Source: Hybos culiciformis
Taxonomy: Eukaryota; Arthropoda; Insecta; Diptera; Hybotidae
Direction of reading: 5' to 3'
NCBI GenBank assembly: GCA_964007475.1
Contig: OZ023275.1
Location: 19,571,829-19,635,828 of the forward strand
Length of the DNA: 64,000 bases
Shown: piece after piece, positions 37,221 through 51,499 of the stretch
How positions within the stretch are numbered: position 1 is the first letter of the stretch
Layout of the letters: the number at the start of each line of letters is the position of its first letter
Translations under genes and position numbers: made by a program
Notes under the pieces: model-generated
What the model was told of the DNA's origin: nothing
Databases searched by the model: none
Seen by the model: the letters and a program-made list of their open reading frames with translations, nothing else

Positions 37221-39952
37221 ATAATTTACTTTACAACAATAATATGTTCGTAAAAATCTCAAATTGACGTTTAAATTAAATTCAAACTATATAACCTATG
37301 CAAAAAAGATACAAAAAAAATTTTTTTTCTTTTTAAATTTAAAAATATTATTTTGAAAATAGAGATATTTTCTTTCCAAAAATATTATAAATTGCATTTA
37401 TATTGATTACAATAGTAAAAATAACAACCACATATATTTTTTGCACAATAAATTTTATTATAAAAAAAAAAAATGCAATACAATTGCACTAAATTCTAAC
37501 AACAACAACAACAGCATAAAAAAAAAAACTTGAGTCATATAACTGACGACGTTTTGTCTGAAACAAAATACTCTATAAAGTGCAATTTTTATTCATATCT
37601 CAAAACTATTTAAAATGTATCCTTTTTTTTCACATACTAACTACCTTACCTATATACTACTTATATACTTATGGAGAAGAAAAAAAAAATCTATAAGTAT
37701 GCATATTTGTGTATATAGTTTGAGTATAACCTCTGTATAAACAGCGCACACCGAATTTTATTAAATATGTATATACATATAAAAAATTGCATAAGTACAT
37801 ATAGGTACAAATTTTCTATATAAGTAAAAGAAAAAAAAAAGTTAGCGATTTATATCAAATAAAGTTAACTGCATGAGAACAAAGAATCTTTTTTTTTTCC
37901 AGAGAGAATATCTTTTATGTACATATGATTCTAAGAGTTAGTATTACATAAAATTTAATTTAAAAAAAACAACAAAAAAAAAAAATAAATGTAAATATGT
38001 ATGTATATAATGGATGAATAATTTTTCTATTTCGACACATTAATTTTATAGTTTTTCCGGCTTAATTAAAATTTTCAAATAAAATAATAGGTGTATTTTT
38101 CGTTAAAAAACATTTATAGATCCTTCAAAGTTTTTCTGTTACTTAATTATAGTTTTTATAATGTATATGTTACATAAGTATATTATTTGTATCTTATTCT
38201 TATTATTATAAAGAGTAATTTATCATGGAATAAAACTCTTCGTCTTAAATTAAGAAATTTTGTTTCTGAAAATCAAGAATATTTATTACTTTTTTATTTA
38301 AAATAAATTTTTACTCAATTTGCAGATGTGTATTAATAATTTCCTTCGATCAAGCTTTCAAATTCTTAATTTAACAAATAATGTCGAAGTTGCCTCTTCA
38401 TAAATAATAAAATATGGCAAATAATAAAAACTGTACACTATAGTTTTACTTTAATTTACAACTATAGTTTTACTTTAATTTACAAAATTTTACCTCTATA
38501 TACTTCAACATACTTTTTGACATAAAATTAACGGTGCCAACCGTACTGAATCTAACAAAAAGTATCTAATATAGAAACTGAAAAAAAAAACTGGAAAATA
38601 AAATTTCCGGTATTATTTTTGATAAATCGAGCTAAAAAATAAAAACAACTAAAAAAGTTTGTTAATTTAAAATTTTTAAATTTGACAATTAAATAAAAAA
38701 TGTGTACAGTTGAGTATTTAATAGTAATTTCATTAAATATACAAAATTAAATTAAATACCAAAAGCGTAAGAAGCTTCGCTACTGTCGGGTGTCATTTGT
38801 TTTTTTTTTATTTAATTTGTCTTATTGGCACTTCAACTGGGGCTTATACTTAAAAAATAATTGTAGAATAATTAAGTGTTCTATTTTATTTTGAATGAAA
38901 GATACTAGAAAAATTAGTTTTGTTAAGTGAAATGAATATCTAGTTGAAAAATCACTAACGTATAGTTTGGGAAAATTTCATCAATTTCACATACTGTCCG
39001 AATTATACTTTCATAAAATTATATTCAACTGGAAATCTGAATCTGAGTAAAGTTTGTTTCTTTTAAGGTTTCCAACATTATGATAAAATATTTTTAAGAT
39101 TAAAAAATAGTGTTCTTGTAGTACAGATTTTAAATTTTTGTGTTTGAGGCTTTTATTTATTCATTAACATTAAGTACTTATATTGCTATAACTAATAAGT
39201 TTAACGTATTTTCCTTCTTTATTCAGTATTTATTCTTCTTTAATACCTGGTTAATTTCTCTGTTTAACTGAAAAGTTCTCTTTCCCAATTTGGTATAATT
39301 ATTTTATTAAGGTATTTGTATGGTATTTATGGTAAAATTAAAAGTAATTGGGAAATAGAAGCAAGTTTTTATACAAATAATTATAATATTCATATACACG
39401 AACTTGTAGAATTAAAGTATGTATATGAATGTACATGCATTTTGTAATGTTCCTAAAGCTGCTAACTACAATAATATATGCTTAATTGCTTCATACTAAC
39501 AAGTTATCCAGTTTTTATAAATAAGATTATTTTAACTTTTTGTTGGGATAAAAGTTTTATGTGTGGCAATTTCTGCAGTGGTAATAAAGATTTAATAAAT
39601 TGTTTTTGAAATAAATTAAATTTTTCAAGCCATTAACTATCTAAAACAAAAATTTATTTTATAAAATTTGAATTAAACTTCAGAAATTGCTTAAGTTTCC
39701 TGCCAACGTCATAGTTTGAAATTATTTTGGTAAATTATCTTTAGAAAAAAGTCGGTACAGCCTCATACTTTATTTTAGATCACTACAACTCTCTTCATCA
39801 AGCATGAAGTGAAATTACCTAACTTTTCTTGACACAAAATGTGACAATTATTATCGGCTATTTATTTCATTTTATTTCAAGCAGGTAAAATTACGTTTTT
39901 CGAATTATTTTTTAACTTTTAAAATTTCACGAAGCAAATTGTCGACAATTAT

Positions 39953-39989
39953 CACATTTTTAGTCAATTGTCGATTGACTAAAAATGTG
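39953..39989. repeat. Perfect hairpin, 16-bp arms
   Basis: CACATTTTTAGTCAAT is followed after a 5-base loop by ATTGACTAAAAATGTG. No T-run or neighbouring gene makes it a terminator. Possibly a remnant of an inverted-repeat element. Confidence 0.8.
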
Positions 39990-40859
39990 ACCCCTGAACT
40001 TTATATAATTCCAACTTATATAATTCAACCTCTGGACTTCATTTTATTTTAATTCGTTATGGTTTTTAATGGTCTAAGGACAAATATTATAAGTACATTT
40101 CGGTTTCCATTGAATCAGAAGAAAAAAATTTAAGTGAAATTTATTTTTCAAATATTTAAAATTATAAAAAAAAAACTAGGGGTACGTATTATTAGTGGTT
40201 AAAGAAGAGTATAGTTATTATAATTTTAAAATTACATACATATATGTATGTACATATAAATATATTATATTTTTTCCTTAATATGTTTTATGTTATACAC
40301 AGCATCTTCTGACTTATTAATTTTCAACAAATTCAAAACTTTTTCAGCACTATACTAAGTATAATAAGTTTTAAAATTTTTTTTTGAAGAGAGTACTTAT
40401 AATATTTTTTAACATGATGATACTATATTAAAATAGATAATTTAAGTTTACACATAAACATTTTAATAGTATTGTTCATAGTTAAAAATTTCCTTTCAAT
40501 AGATGAAAATATTGTTTGCTAGAACTTATTCTTTTGTCATAAGCTAAATTGCAATAAAGTGTACGTAATTTTGCCCTTGGTTACATAAGCTGGAAACAAA
40601 AGGACTTTCAAGTTGATTTGCATATTCATAATTTTTTTTTTTTCATACATATAATTATGTATAAAAAAATGCAATAAATTGTGAATATATATAAAATGTA
40701 CATAATAAATCATTATCATTTTTCGTTCCGTATAAGTCTGGATTGAAGGTAGAAACAAGAAACTAAAGGCATAACTACAAACTACGGGCCATGTCAAAAC
40801 GTTCTTCAAGCACAGCATTAAAAGGGACATTTTACAACAACAATCGTTTTGAAGATTGA

Positions 40860-41100
40860 TATTGATATTTTTGGTGGATTACAGATGGTGCCAAGAGTTG
40901 TATAACCCAAGAATACCGACTTTATAACTCAAGAATAACGTCTGCATTTTACACTTCATTGATTAGGCCGATACTGGAAATGTCGGGCAGTCATTTTGAA
41001 GCTGACATTTTTGGAATGCAGTTTGCAAATCGCATATAATTTCAAGATTAAGTCTTTTTTTAACGACAGGTTACCATATCGCCGAATATTTAATGGCATG
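40860..41100 (+). pseudogene. Decayed non-LTR retrotransposon (LINE) reverse transcriptase fragment
   Basis: The frame starting at 40944 reads AFYTSLIRPILEMSGSHFE. This resembles the motif (L/F)YTSLVRPILEYxSxxW near the end of the reverse transcriptase region of Jockey-like and related insect LINEs, with Tyr replaced by Met and the expected Trp as Phe. Upstream and downstream the frame is interrupted by stops and shifts. Further possible remnants reach about 41520. The fragment is an old dead copy. Confidence 0.45.
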
Positions 41101-42915
41101 TATGCGGTATGGTGTCAAGGATTATCAAGAATTATCGATTTATTGAACTTACATTTGTAATACCGTTTTAGATCAAACGTACATTTTCCGTTCGCTTAGT
41201 TTTGAAACTAAAACATTTTAGCGAAACATATGTTGGACATAAGTTTTCTCATGAAACAAGATCTTTACCACGTTGAACTCACTTCGTCCAATATATGTGC
41301 CTTTGATCTTATAGGATTTATTTTTTTTTTTTTAATTTTATACCTTAAAATCAGTTTCCGTTATCTTTATATGGAACTAAATCAAAAATTAACCTTATTT
41401 CCTTCCTTAGTAGATAGATGAATAATCTCCGATGTGATTCTTTATTGAGAGAGAGATTCCAATGCGCAATTTATATACCAACAATATTCCCACCAGATGT
41501 TCTTGAAACTTTAGTGAATTTTGCTTTTTATTATTATTTGCTTCATATAGATCATGTGAGACTAGAGATTATTGTTATTGTTAGATTTAGTTAGCAAGGA
41601 CTTCTTGCGAAGACTCATCTGACTAATTTAGTTTCTTAAATTTAATATTATTTATTTAACTTATATGCCAAGTAATGTACATAAATTAAAATAATTATAA
41701 GAATAATGCTGATGTAAGTTTAAAAGTTTAGGTTTAGCGTGTGCACAAATTAAATATTTTGTAAGCAAAATACATTTTTATGAATTAAAAAACTTGTCAT
41801 TACAATAATATGTTTTATAGATAATTTATGTGATATGAATAACGAATATAGATTTAAAATTATCATTGTTCTCCATATTAAGTATAATATTTCTTTTGGC
41901 TGTTATCCCACAATGTTTGAACACTATTTTAATGAAGAAAATTGCATGATAAAAAATAATCATTTTTAACTCACACAATATTGTAGAATCGAATTTTTAC
42001 TTGAAATAACATTATAGAAGTTATATAAAAAAATATCTAGTGAAGTGTTCAGATTTTTGATTAATGCAATTTTTCACCATTAGATAACTTGATTGAGGCT
42101 CGAACTTGAGAGTTTTTATTCCTACGTACTATAACGAAGTGGAAAGTCTACATTTATCGATCGAAACCCAATAAACAAGAAATAATTGCAAATAAACGGA
42201 GATTATTGAATATAGATTATTAATTCGTGTTATGTATAAAATAATTAAATTTTTATTGAAATTACCTGAAGTAGAGATATTTAAGAAAATTATTCATGAC
42301 AATGTATGTGTGTATACGAATATTATTATACAATTAATAGTAGGGGTGCATGTAACATTTTTTGATATGTTATGTTTTATTTTCATAACGTCTTCAAAAT
42401 CAAATTTGTTTTCTTTGTGTTAAAGGACAACTAAATATTTTTTGTTTTATATTATAAAGTTAAATTTGTAACCCAAAATATTAAATACGGATGTCTAACA
42501 AAAAAATTCACAAAACTGATAAAATTATATAATTATCAATTATAAAATTGCTCCCTTTCTTCATTTCGTTATTAAAAAAATCAACAAGTTGATCTTTGTA
42601 AGCAATTATCATAAAGACATATACCTTACCTATTGCAATATCTGAACTGAAAAAGATAACAATATGAAAACTGCCAAACTACCATAATTTATCAGTGGCG
42701 ACGAAAATCTATTTAGCTTTTATGACAGCTTTTACCATAGCTCTTATAGCCGCTCCAACATGAACTGCTCTATTAAAAACCATGTGTAATGTTAATATAT
42801 ATTTATTTTCTTTTATATAGAAGTGTTGCCGGAAAAGGTGTCTTAAGGTCAAGTGGCATAAAGTCAATTGACCTTATGTCCATTTCAGAACGACATTGAC
42901 TTTATGCAGAGATCA

Positions 42916-42939
42916 TAATAAAGTCAATTGACTTTATTA
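42916..42939. repeat. 24-bp perfect palindrome within a repeated GTCAATTGAC cluster
   Basis: TAATAAAGTCAATTGACTTT plus ATTA is a perfect palindrome. A near copy (CATAAAGTCAATTGACCTTATG) lies at about 42869-42890, and further half-motifs (GGTCAA, AAAGTCA) occur nearby. Perhaps the ends of a small MITE or nested hairpins; no binding protein is inferred. Confidence 0.7.
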
Positions 42940-43062
42940 CTGTTTTAAACCTGACGTTGTCACAATTTTTCTTAATGGAAAAGGACTTTAGGTCAATTTA
43001 GTGAAATGTTGGTGTCATGCTTATAAAGCTTAACGAAACAAGATCAAATATGCTTTTTTCGG

Positions 43063-43250
43063 CCGTCATGGTGTAGTGGTATTGTCATTATCCTACAGTG
43101 TGTTCGGTCGTGGGTTTGATTCCCACCTCGGGCTGGAATTTGTGTTAATTTTTCAATTTTCCACTTGATATAAGTGTATGTGTTATTTTTTAGACACACA
43201 TTCAGATGACAAATAAAACACGATTTATAAATAATAAAATCTTAATAATT
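43063..43250 (+). mobile_element. tRNA-derived SINE
   Basis: The head carries a clear RNA polymerase III box A (TGGTGTAGTGGTA) and box B (GGTTTGATTCC), with a paired T stem GTGGG/CCCAC. The 5' GGCCGTC and 3' CTCGGGC ends do not form a full acceptor stem, and no normal anticodon arm can be drawn. It is therefore a SINE head and not a functional tRNA. The motif CCCACCTCGGGCTGGAA after box B is typical of insect SINEs. The body of about 110 bp ends in an A/T-rich tail near 43250. The end is approximate. Confidence 0.75.
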
Positions 43251-44278
43251 TTCAATAAGTTTGGGAAATAAGGTAAAAGTAAAAATTGGAAAAAGTCATT
43301 TGACTTGATCATACCCTGCTTTCAGGGAACACATGTTCCAGCAAGCTAAATCTTTGAACCTTAATTTATATTTTTAATTTAAGCGAAAATATATTATTTT
43401 TTAATTCAATATATTTGGAATAAGTTAAAAACAAATCATACTTCGATACAGGGAATATTGTTACTATAAACTTAAAATAACGAAGCCCTTGTAACAATTC
43501 ATACTGAACAGGTCAGCGAGGAAAAAAAAATTATTGTAGATGAACAATATAGATGCCTGAAAGATTTGATGAATGTCTTCTCAAAATCTAAAGCCAATCG
43601 ATTAAGCTTTGTATTATATTGCTATATACCGTATACCCATGTTTTCAGATATTGGTAAGGGAGGACTAATTATATTGTACTATGATGGCTTAAAACTACA
43701 TTGAAAATTACTTAGTGGATGTTAATTAAAGAGCCGCATGTATAGTTTCTATAAAATTCGACATAACTGAAATAATGGTAATTAGTCCGTAGTCGGAGAT
43801 GTATGTCGTACGTTCACCAATATTTTGAGCAGCAGATTAATGAACTTGAAAAGGATGTGTTTTTAAATTTATCAAACCAAAGTTCTTTTGGAGAAATAAT
43901 CTGAATACAAAAATAGTATAAATTACATCAAACTTCTTTTTTCAACGCTTTTCTATATAATGTAGAATAGTGTGTGCTTGTGGAAATGGAACATTCAACA
44001 ATTAAAAAACAAAAATATTATTAACAAACACAATTCGCTTTGCAAAATATAAAAATTTTATTTCATCTTTTATAAAACAAATTTTTTACGCCATAAAAAA
44101 GTATGCCATACAAACTACCCATGTAAATTATTTACACTTAATTTTTTTTTTTTTTTTTTATGAGGAGATATGAAAATGAAAACAAAAAAAAAGGAATAAG
44201 CTTTTTGTTTTTTTTTTTTTTTTATTTTATTCCTTTCTTTTATCTTTTTGAATTTCAAAAACAAGAAATCAAAAAAAA

Positions 44279-44300
44279 ACACACACACACACATACACAC
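44279..44300. repeat. (CA)n microsatellite
   Basis: ACACACACACACATACACAC: an imperfect CA run with one T interruption. Lies among poly-A and poly-T tracts. Confidence 0.9.
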
Positions 44301-47300
44301 ATTAAAAGCTCTCTGAAACTTGAATTTTTTTCTAGGAATTAACAAAAAAAAAAAGAAAGGAAAATTGAAAGCTTTTATGAAAAAAAAAAAATTCGTCCTT
44401 TTTTGTATTTTTTGTTTTTTTTTTTTTCTTTTCTGTATAGAAAAATTATTCTCTTCTTCATCTAAAGTGGATGACAGTTAGTATTTATGTTATACATACT
44501 ACTGGTGTTGTTTTAAGTTAACCTCGCCTAAAAATTCACCAAAAAAAAAAAAAAAAAAAAGATTTTTAAAATATTTTTTTTTCCTTTTTTCAATCAGATT
44601 TAATAAATTTAATAAAAAAAATAAAATGAAAATTATAAATTGTTTTTAAATTTAATTTTAATTAAAAAAAAAAAAAAAAAACCAATTTTTAAAATAATTT
44701 TATCTAAAAACGAAAAACAAAAGATTTTATTCACAAAATTTTATTATCACCAAATAAATATAAAAAAAAAAAAAAATTGTAAAAATTTCTCCATTCCTGA
44801 TAACTATTTTTCTTTAATTTCTTTATCAGTTCAACTGTGTAGCGACGAAAAAACAAAAAAAAAAATTTTTTTTTTTTTATTATTAATTTTTATCGAAAAA
44901 CAAGAACAAAATTTAATGTGCCAGGTCAAATTTAATTTCTTCTTTTTTTTTCACAAATTAAAAAAAATGAAATTTAATTAAAAAAAAAAAAACCAAATTC
45001 ATATAATAAATATAATAAATTTGTTTTATTAAAATTGATTTGAATCAAAAGCCATATTGATAAAATTTAATTTAAATTAAAAATTTAAATAAAAAAAAAA
45101 AATGTAAAAAACTTAATTTTACACACAGAATTTTTGGTGCATTTTTTTTCTCATACTCTACATAAAGAGCAACAAAAAAAAAAAATAAAATAAAAAAAAT
45201 AAGTGTAAATTAATTTTCGTGACTAATGAAAAAAAAAAAAAAATACTGCTGCTGAGAAAAAGTTTCTGCAAACTATAAGATTTCTTTTTTTTTTTTTGTT
45301 TTTTTTTTTTTCTTTTGTCATCTTTGTTGAATTTTAATTGTGTACAAATTTGTAAAATTGAAAATAAAATGATAATTTCTTTTATTTAATTTTGGTTTTT
45401 TTATTAATTTTTCTTAAAATTAGAATTTTTTCTTGATTTAAATTTCTGCTGTATTTAAGCTTTTTCGTAGTCGAGCTTTTTGATGGCCCCCCTCAATATA
45501 ATTTTTGTAAACCTATGGAGAAAACTTGGATTATTATTTTTTCGTAAAAAAACACTAGAAATCGAATTATGTGTAAAAGAAAAGAAAATTTTATTAATAA
45601 AAAATAGTAATAAAAATAATTTTTGATTTTTAAGTAATAAATGATAATTTTTTTTTTGCTTCATAAACAGCATGCATAATATGATTTTTTTTTTTAAATC
45701 AGTATACATACAATTTTCATAGAAAATCATCTCTGCGCCTAGAATTCTGTTTCGCAATTTTTGTTTTTTTTTTTTTTTTCTCCTTTAAATACAAAATTTT
45801 CATATTTTAAATTGAGTTCTTATAGATGGAACTAACAAAAAAGTCATCTATAAAATCTATAAATCTATAAGTCTGTAAAATCTATAAATCTATAAATATA
45901 AAATATGGATCGTCGTCCGTAGTGTCCTTCGTCGATCGTCGCGTGGAGTCAAAAATTTAATTCAAACTAACTGAAATTATCTTGAGTTTAAGTCACGTCA
46001 AAGTGTTAATGAAATTTTATAAGTTTTTATCTGTGGTTAAGGATATCTTTTATCCCATTAAATATGTAACGCTTATGAGAAACGAGTATTGCAATGACAG
46101 CGAAACGGGTATTATGTCGACAACTTGTTGGTTGAGGTACAAAGACGTCACTATTCATTTATAATAACTGTCAAATAATGTATCAAAATTTATTAAATTT
46201 CATGTTTTATCAACGAAGAAAGTTAACTTAGCAGATCTTATTTGCTCAAATGTAAGCCCCTCTATTGGCAAATCATAAAGTCATTAGTTTGTCCAAAATG
46301 TCCATCAAAAATTTATAGACAAATGTAAAACAGTGAAATACACCGGTTTATCTTTCTCCAATTTTTTCAATTTTATTAAAAAAGTTTTCAGCTGAATGTG
46401 TTATGTGGGGCATTCCTTATTCCGTGGCGGAAAATAGGATGCTAACTTGCTCTCTCCATTGGTTTCTGTCTTGGGATGTTTATTCTTTGTTACCAAAAAT
46501 ATGTATAACGACATGAATTTATTTAAAAAAAAAATTTGAAGACTATGTTTTCTGTGCCTTAATTCACTCTTCACAATACTTTTTAAATTTGTTTTGTTTA
46601 TCGGCCAGACACTACTCCCTATACATACAAAATTTGGAGTTATTATTACTCTTACCTTTTTCAAAATATATATAGACAAAGTCGTCGTTAAGGTAAAATA
46701 CAAAAAAAAACAGAAAATTTTGAAACGAAGTTGTTTTGTTCGAACATATTTTTTAAAGTAAAATGTATTGAATAATATTGATTAGAAGAGATGTTTTATT
46801 AATTTTTGAAGAATCGCTGACAGTTTTTTTATAGTTTATTGCATCTCTAACAATATCATACTCTTAATCATTGTTCGTTCTGCTGTATGTTTACTTGCAT
46901 TCCACAAAAAACATGTCTTGCAAAAAGAAATAGTAAGCTCATGCCCAAGTACAATCTTTGAAACGCACTGATCAATTATTTTATTTCTTTATTTATCATC
47001 AATTCATTTTATGGAAAATGTATTAAAAAAAATAATTTTGTCATCCTATCGGTACAAAATTAGGTGGTGCTATTCTATATAATATACATAAAGGGTCATG
47101 TATCCACAATACCAATACCTAAATGTTTTAAAATAATTTCCTCTATATATTGAGGGCTAGAACATCTTTATTTCTAAATTAAAACTAATATTTATTAAGT
47201 CAAGTTGTAAATTAAAAGAAAATGTTAATACTAAAATATTTTTCACATCCATATATTAGAAATTTGACAGCACAAAAAAGAGACTTCATAATACTTATGA

Positions 47301-49288
47301 AAATAAATACATATAATATATAATACTTATATGATACTTGCAATAATAATACTTATAATACTTATAATACTTATAATATTAAGAATTATTAATCATTTCT
47401 GATGAGTTCATAGCTTGATAACAGCAGGGCGAATTAATTCCAATACCTTTCTCTTTTAGTAATTTCGTAAGTTTTGAATGACTAACAACTAATATCTAAA
47501 TTACATTTTGATTTAATGTCAGTCTGTAAGATACATTAAAAGAAATTAATTATTTTTACTACTATATAATGTACACATAAAGATATGTTGTTTCTTGATT
47601 TCTAATAACAACTATACTTCAAAATTTTGCTATAAAGGTACAATAATATTAAAATTTAATTCAAAATGGAGCATTTCTACAGATCATGATTATTAAGTGT
47701 TATGAAATTTTATATTAAAATCCTTCAAAATAAAATAAAAAATTTTATCTTTCTATATGTACCAATAATAAACATATAAGAGTATTATATATATATAATA
47801 TAACATAAATGTATCTTAAATTAATTTAATTTTACTCCAAAAAATAATCAAAAATCATTATTTTATTATTTTCTTCCAAAAATTTAAGTTAAATTTTTAT
47901 TTTTTTTTTTTATTATATCTATATATATTATTATTATTATTTTTTTTTTTTTTAAATGATGCGAACAAAAAAAATATATATAATACACCTTTATAGGGTT
48001 AAAATAATATGCTTGACCTTCAAAATGAATATATAGAGCAAATTATTTAAAATACCGCATCTAAATTTTGCCGATTCGTTATTTTTGCATTATTATTTTT
48101 TTTTTTTCGTTTCTGTTTTTTGAATGTATAAAATATTGCAAAAAAAAAATGCATAGGTATTACATACATATAATTATACAACATAATGTATATATTTCTG
48201 GGTTATTCTAAAAGGTTTTGTATACGCTGCTGTCAGTTTTATACGCAAAGCAAAACATTTAATGGCATCAATATAGAGTATAATCCCTCTGATAAATCTA
48301 ATATCATAGAATATTAAAGAATTATATTGATTGAATAAAATATTTGCGATATAAGCATAAATTTCATTTATGAAAGAAAATATATAAGATAATTTTCTTT
48401 CATTTCAGACTTGAGTTTATCATAATTACATTTTTCAATTACAAATTTAACAAAATTCATAGTAATAATATTTTCTTTAACTATCATATTACACTATCAT
48501 CGTTTTATGACCAAAATAAATAAAAGAACTACACAATATGAGTGTAATTTATAGAAAATTGTTTTCAATAACCATCGATTTATATAAATTATTAATTTTC
48601 ATTAAAGGCATAAAAATTTTGCATTACTTGATAACATCTTATAATTAGTAGCTTATAATTAGCTTATAATTAGTTAATTTGTAACTTTAATGAATGAATT
48701 AAATAAATAAATAAATAGTCTTCTCAAAAGATCACTTTTAACGTATTTAAATGCCATCAAGTATTAACAATTAAGATAATGTTCTTGTTGCTATATTTGT
48801 TTTCCGATGAAATCCCACTCACATTATTGCTGTTATAATTAACATATAATTCTAATAAATTGAAACTAAAAAAATGCAAATCAAAAATCTAAATAAATTC
48901 CAATTTATTGAATTTATAATGATTTCGAAAAAAAAGGCCATAGTTAAGTATTACACCCTATCCTTATATTGAAAGCTCAAAATAATTATACATATTTAGA
49001 AGAAAAAAAAAAAAAAAACTTGCATTTTTCAATTGAGGTCAGTGTTATTTTTTCTTTTTTTTTTCAACTTTCCTGTTTCTCCTATTTAAAAAAAAAATAC
49101 TCTATTTTCTCTTTTAACATCATAATTTACGTTTATTTTTCTTTTCTGTGTGTTTTTTTTTTTTTTGGTACCTTAGCGCTTTTCTTTAGTTTTTTTTTTT
49201 TTTTGTTTCATAAATCGACAGAAATTTTTTTTTTTTTTTTTGCTTATAGTATGAAATTTATATTTTATTTAAATTGATGTTATTTATT

Positions 49289-49293
<5 letters not shown>

Positions 49294-49319
<26 letters not shown>
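49294..49319. repeat. (TA)13 microsatellite
   Basis: Thirteen TA units, with more TA-rich sequence on both sides up to about 49380. Likely length-polymorphic. Confidence 0.9.
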
Positions 49320-51499
49320 CATAAGCATATATTATATATATATATATAGTATACAAATATGTAAAATATATATGTATTATATATATTTTTTTAAAAAAAA
49401 TTAATTGAAATTTTTTTTTCTTCATTATATAATCAACATTTTTGTACATAAGTATTTTCTAAAAACAAAATATACCTATGTGTAAATTTTTGTAATAAAA
49501 TTTTATGCTAAGAAGTTACAAAAATTCTTATCTATTATATATATCTATTTATATTTTCCATAATCTTAAAAAAAAATTTTTCTCTTGATTATAAATCAAT
49601 TTTTATTCAATTATAAAATCTAGAAAAAGACAAAAAAAAGATTGTTCTAAAGTGGAAAAAAAACTAATCATAATCATAAACATTTAATACATATCATTAC
49701 ATCGATTATATCACAACCGAGTTATACTGAACGCAATCTCGGCGTTGATAATCCGATAACGTTGACGAAATGAACAGTTTTAACCTTTAACATGTACGTA
49801 CATCAATGAATCATTCTATTTGATGCCCCGGAAAAGACAAAAGCAAGTCAAAACATCGCTTGTATGTGATGAATATAAATTAGCATCTCTTTTACGTTAA
49901 CATATTGCCTCGTCGAGTATAACTAAACTTTTTATGAGTAGTTTAGTAAAAAATAAAATTAAAAGCGCGTTCCTGCAAATCGATTTTCATTGAACTATAA
50001 ACATTAATCAATGGAAAATTTCAATCTGGCTTAAATCATTTTGAGTTCACCACACATTGTATTTGAAACAATACCAACAAAGTTTCAGTATTATTTTATT
50101 GGTTTACAAACCAATGAATGTTAATGTTTGTACACAGAGTTATGATGATGTTAATTTTATTATTTACGTCAGAATTTTCATTTATTTAACAAAATTTCTT
50201 AGAAATGAATTTGAATTTTTTATTTTATTTAACATTCTGGCATTTAATTTTAACTTAACTTCAATTGGTAAACAAAAATCGACTTATAAGAAAGAATGTG
50301 CGGTTTGAATTGATATTCTATTTAGTTATAAATTTACGGGTTAGTTTTTCAGCTTACGTAGATATTCAGCATATAATCTAAATTTATTTTTTGATTTTAT
50401 TACTTACTATTACTTGTATGAACTGATCTATTCCCATAACTATATCTAAAGATATATTATCTAGTTCTTGATGAATAAAAGAATCGGAAAAATTAGAAGG
50501 AAGTTGTAAGATACATATACTTCTACAGTTCAAATGCATGTTTCAACAGCTTTTATAATGTTGAAGACATACATACATATTTAAACAATTTTATATTTAT
50601 ATATATAATAGTTATATATATATTCCACTCATTGATTTTTATTTATTTATTTTTTATTTTATTTTATTTTATAATTTTTCCTGTTTATCTCGTAATATGA
50701 AGTTGTCTGAAAATAGATACTATATAGAAGATTTTATTCTAAAATTATGTAACACAACATATTAAATTATGTATATACTTACATATTAAATAATTTATAA
50801 AATAGATAAAACAACAAAAAAATTAAATAGGAAATCTTTTTCAATGTGTTGACAGTTTTGTAAATTTTCTTCTTCTTTTTTTTTAGATTATTTAAGGATT
50901 TTTTGTTTTTTGTTAAATTTTATAAATATAAATAAAATTAAAAAAAGTGATTCAAATCAATCAAAAAATAAATATAATTTGTACAATTGTATGCTATAAA
51001 AATAACCTATAGGTATAATAATATATGTATAATAAAAATAAATTTTTTTTTCTTTCATTTCCTGTCTCTCTGTTAGTACCTTCATTATATTTTCTTTTAC
51101 ATTTTTTTCTGAAATCGTATTTAAAAAAAAAACCATACATAAATTACCTATACCTATAAATATAATTATTTATTATTGACAAATCATATAGTGTTCTTAA
51201 TGTTAAAGTATACAACTACAAGTTTAAAGAACACTAAAATTAGATAACATAAATATAATCTAGATTAAAATAAAAATATACCTATTAAATATTATGTGTA
51301 TATATTTAAATTAAGTGGAAAGTAATAAATATATTAAAATAAAAAATAAAATAAAAAATAAAATTACAAACTTTACTAATAAAAAATTAAAAAAAAGCAA
51401 AATTGATAGATAGAAACAAAAAGAAAAAACCAAAAACAAAAAACAAAATCAACGAAGAAGGAGGTTTTATTTTAAAATACGACAATAACCATTTCCCAG

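Larger units (their letters stand above)
35986..51499 (+). other. Shaker intron, first part, AT-rich with transposon remnants
   Basis: No recognised coding exon. It includes a reverse-strand tRNA-like SINE remnant (about 37160-37220), a short hairpin (39953-39989), a decayed LINE fragment (about 40860-41100), a palindrome cluster (42840-42960), a good SINE (43063-43250), a CA microsatellite (44279), a less AT-rich patch at 45900-46160 and a TA microsatellite (49294). Many frames of 60-113 codons occur near 44-45 kb and 49 kb; they are poly-Lys/Phe products of A/T runs. Confidence 0.6.

Noticed and set aside
42070..42130. Minus-strand box B-like motif (AGTTCGAGCCTC), and a similar plus-strand motif near 4296-4310
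   Set aside because: Box A and tRNA-like pairing are missing at both places, so they are too weak to list as SINEs, though the two may belong to one old family.
43063..43136. A functional tRNA gene
   Set aside because: Boxes A and B and the T stem are good, but the acceptor ends do not pair and no anticodon arm can be drawn, so it fits a SINE head.
44640..44981. 113-codon plus-strand frame
   Set aside because: It is formed by A and T homopolymers and has no ordered composition or motif.
48969..49277. 102-codon plus-strand frame rich in Phe, resembling membrane segments
   Set aside because: The hydrophobic runs come from poly-T tracts; there is no loop structure or conserved residue.
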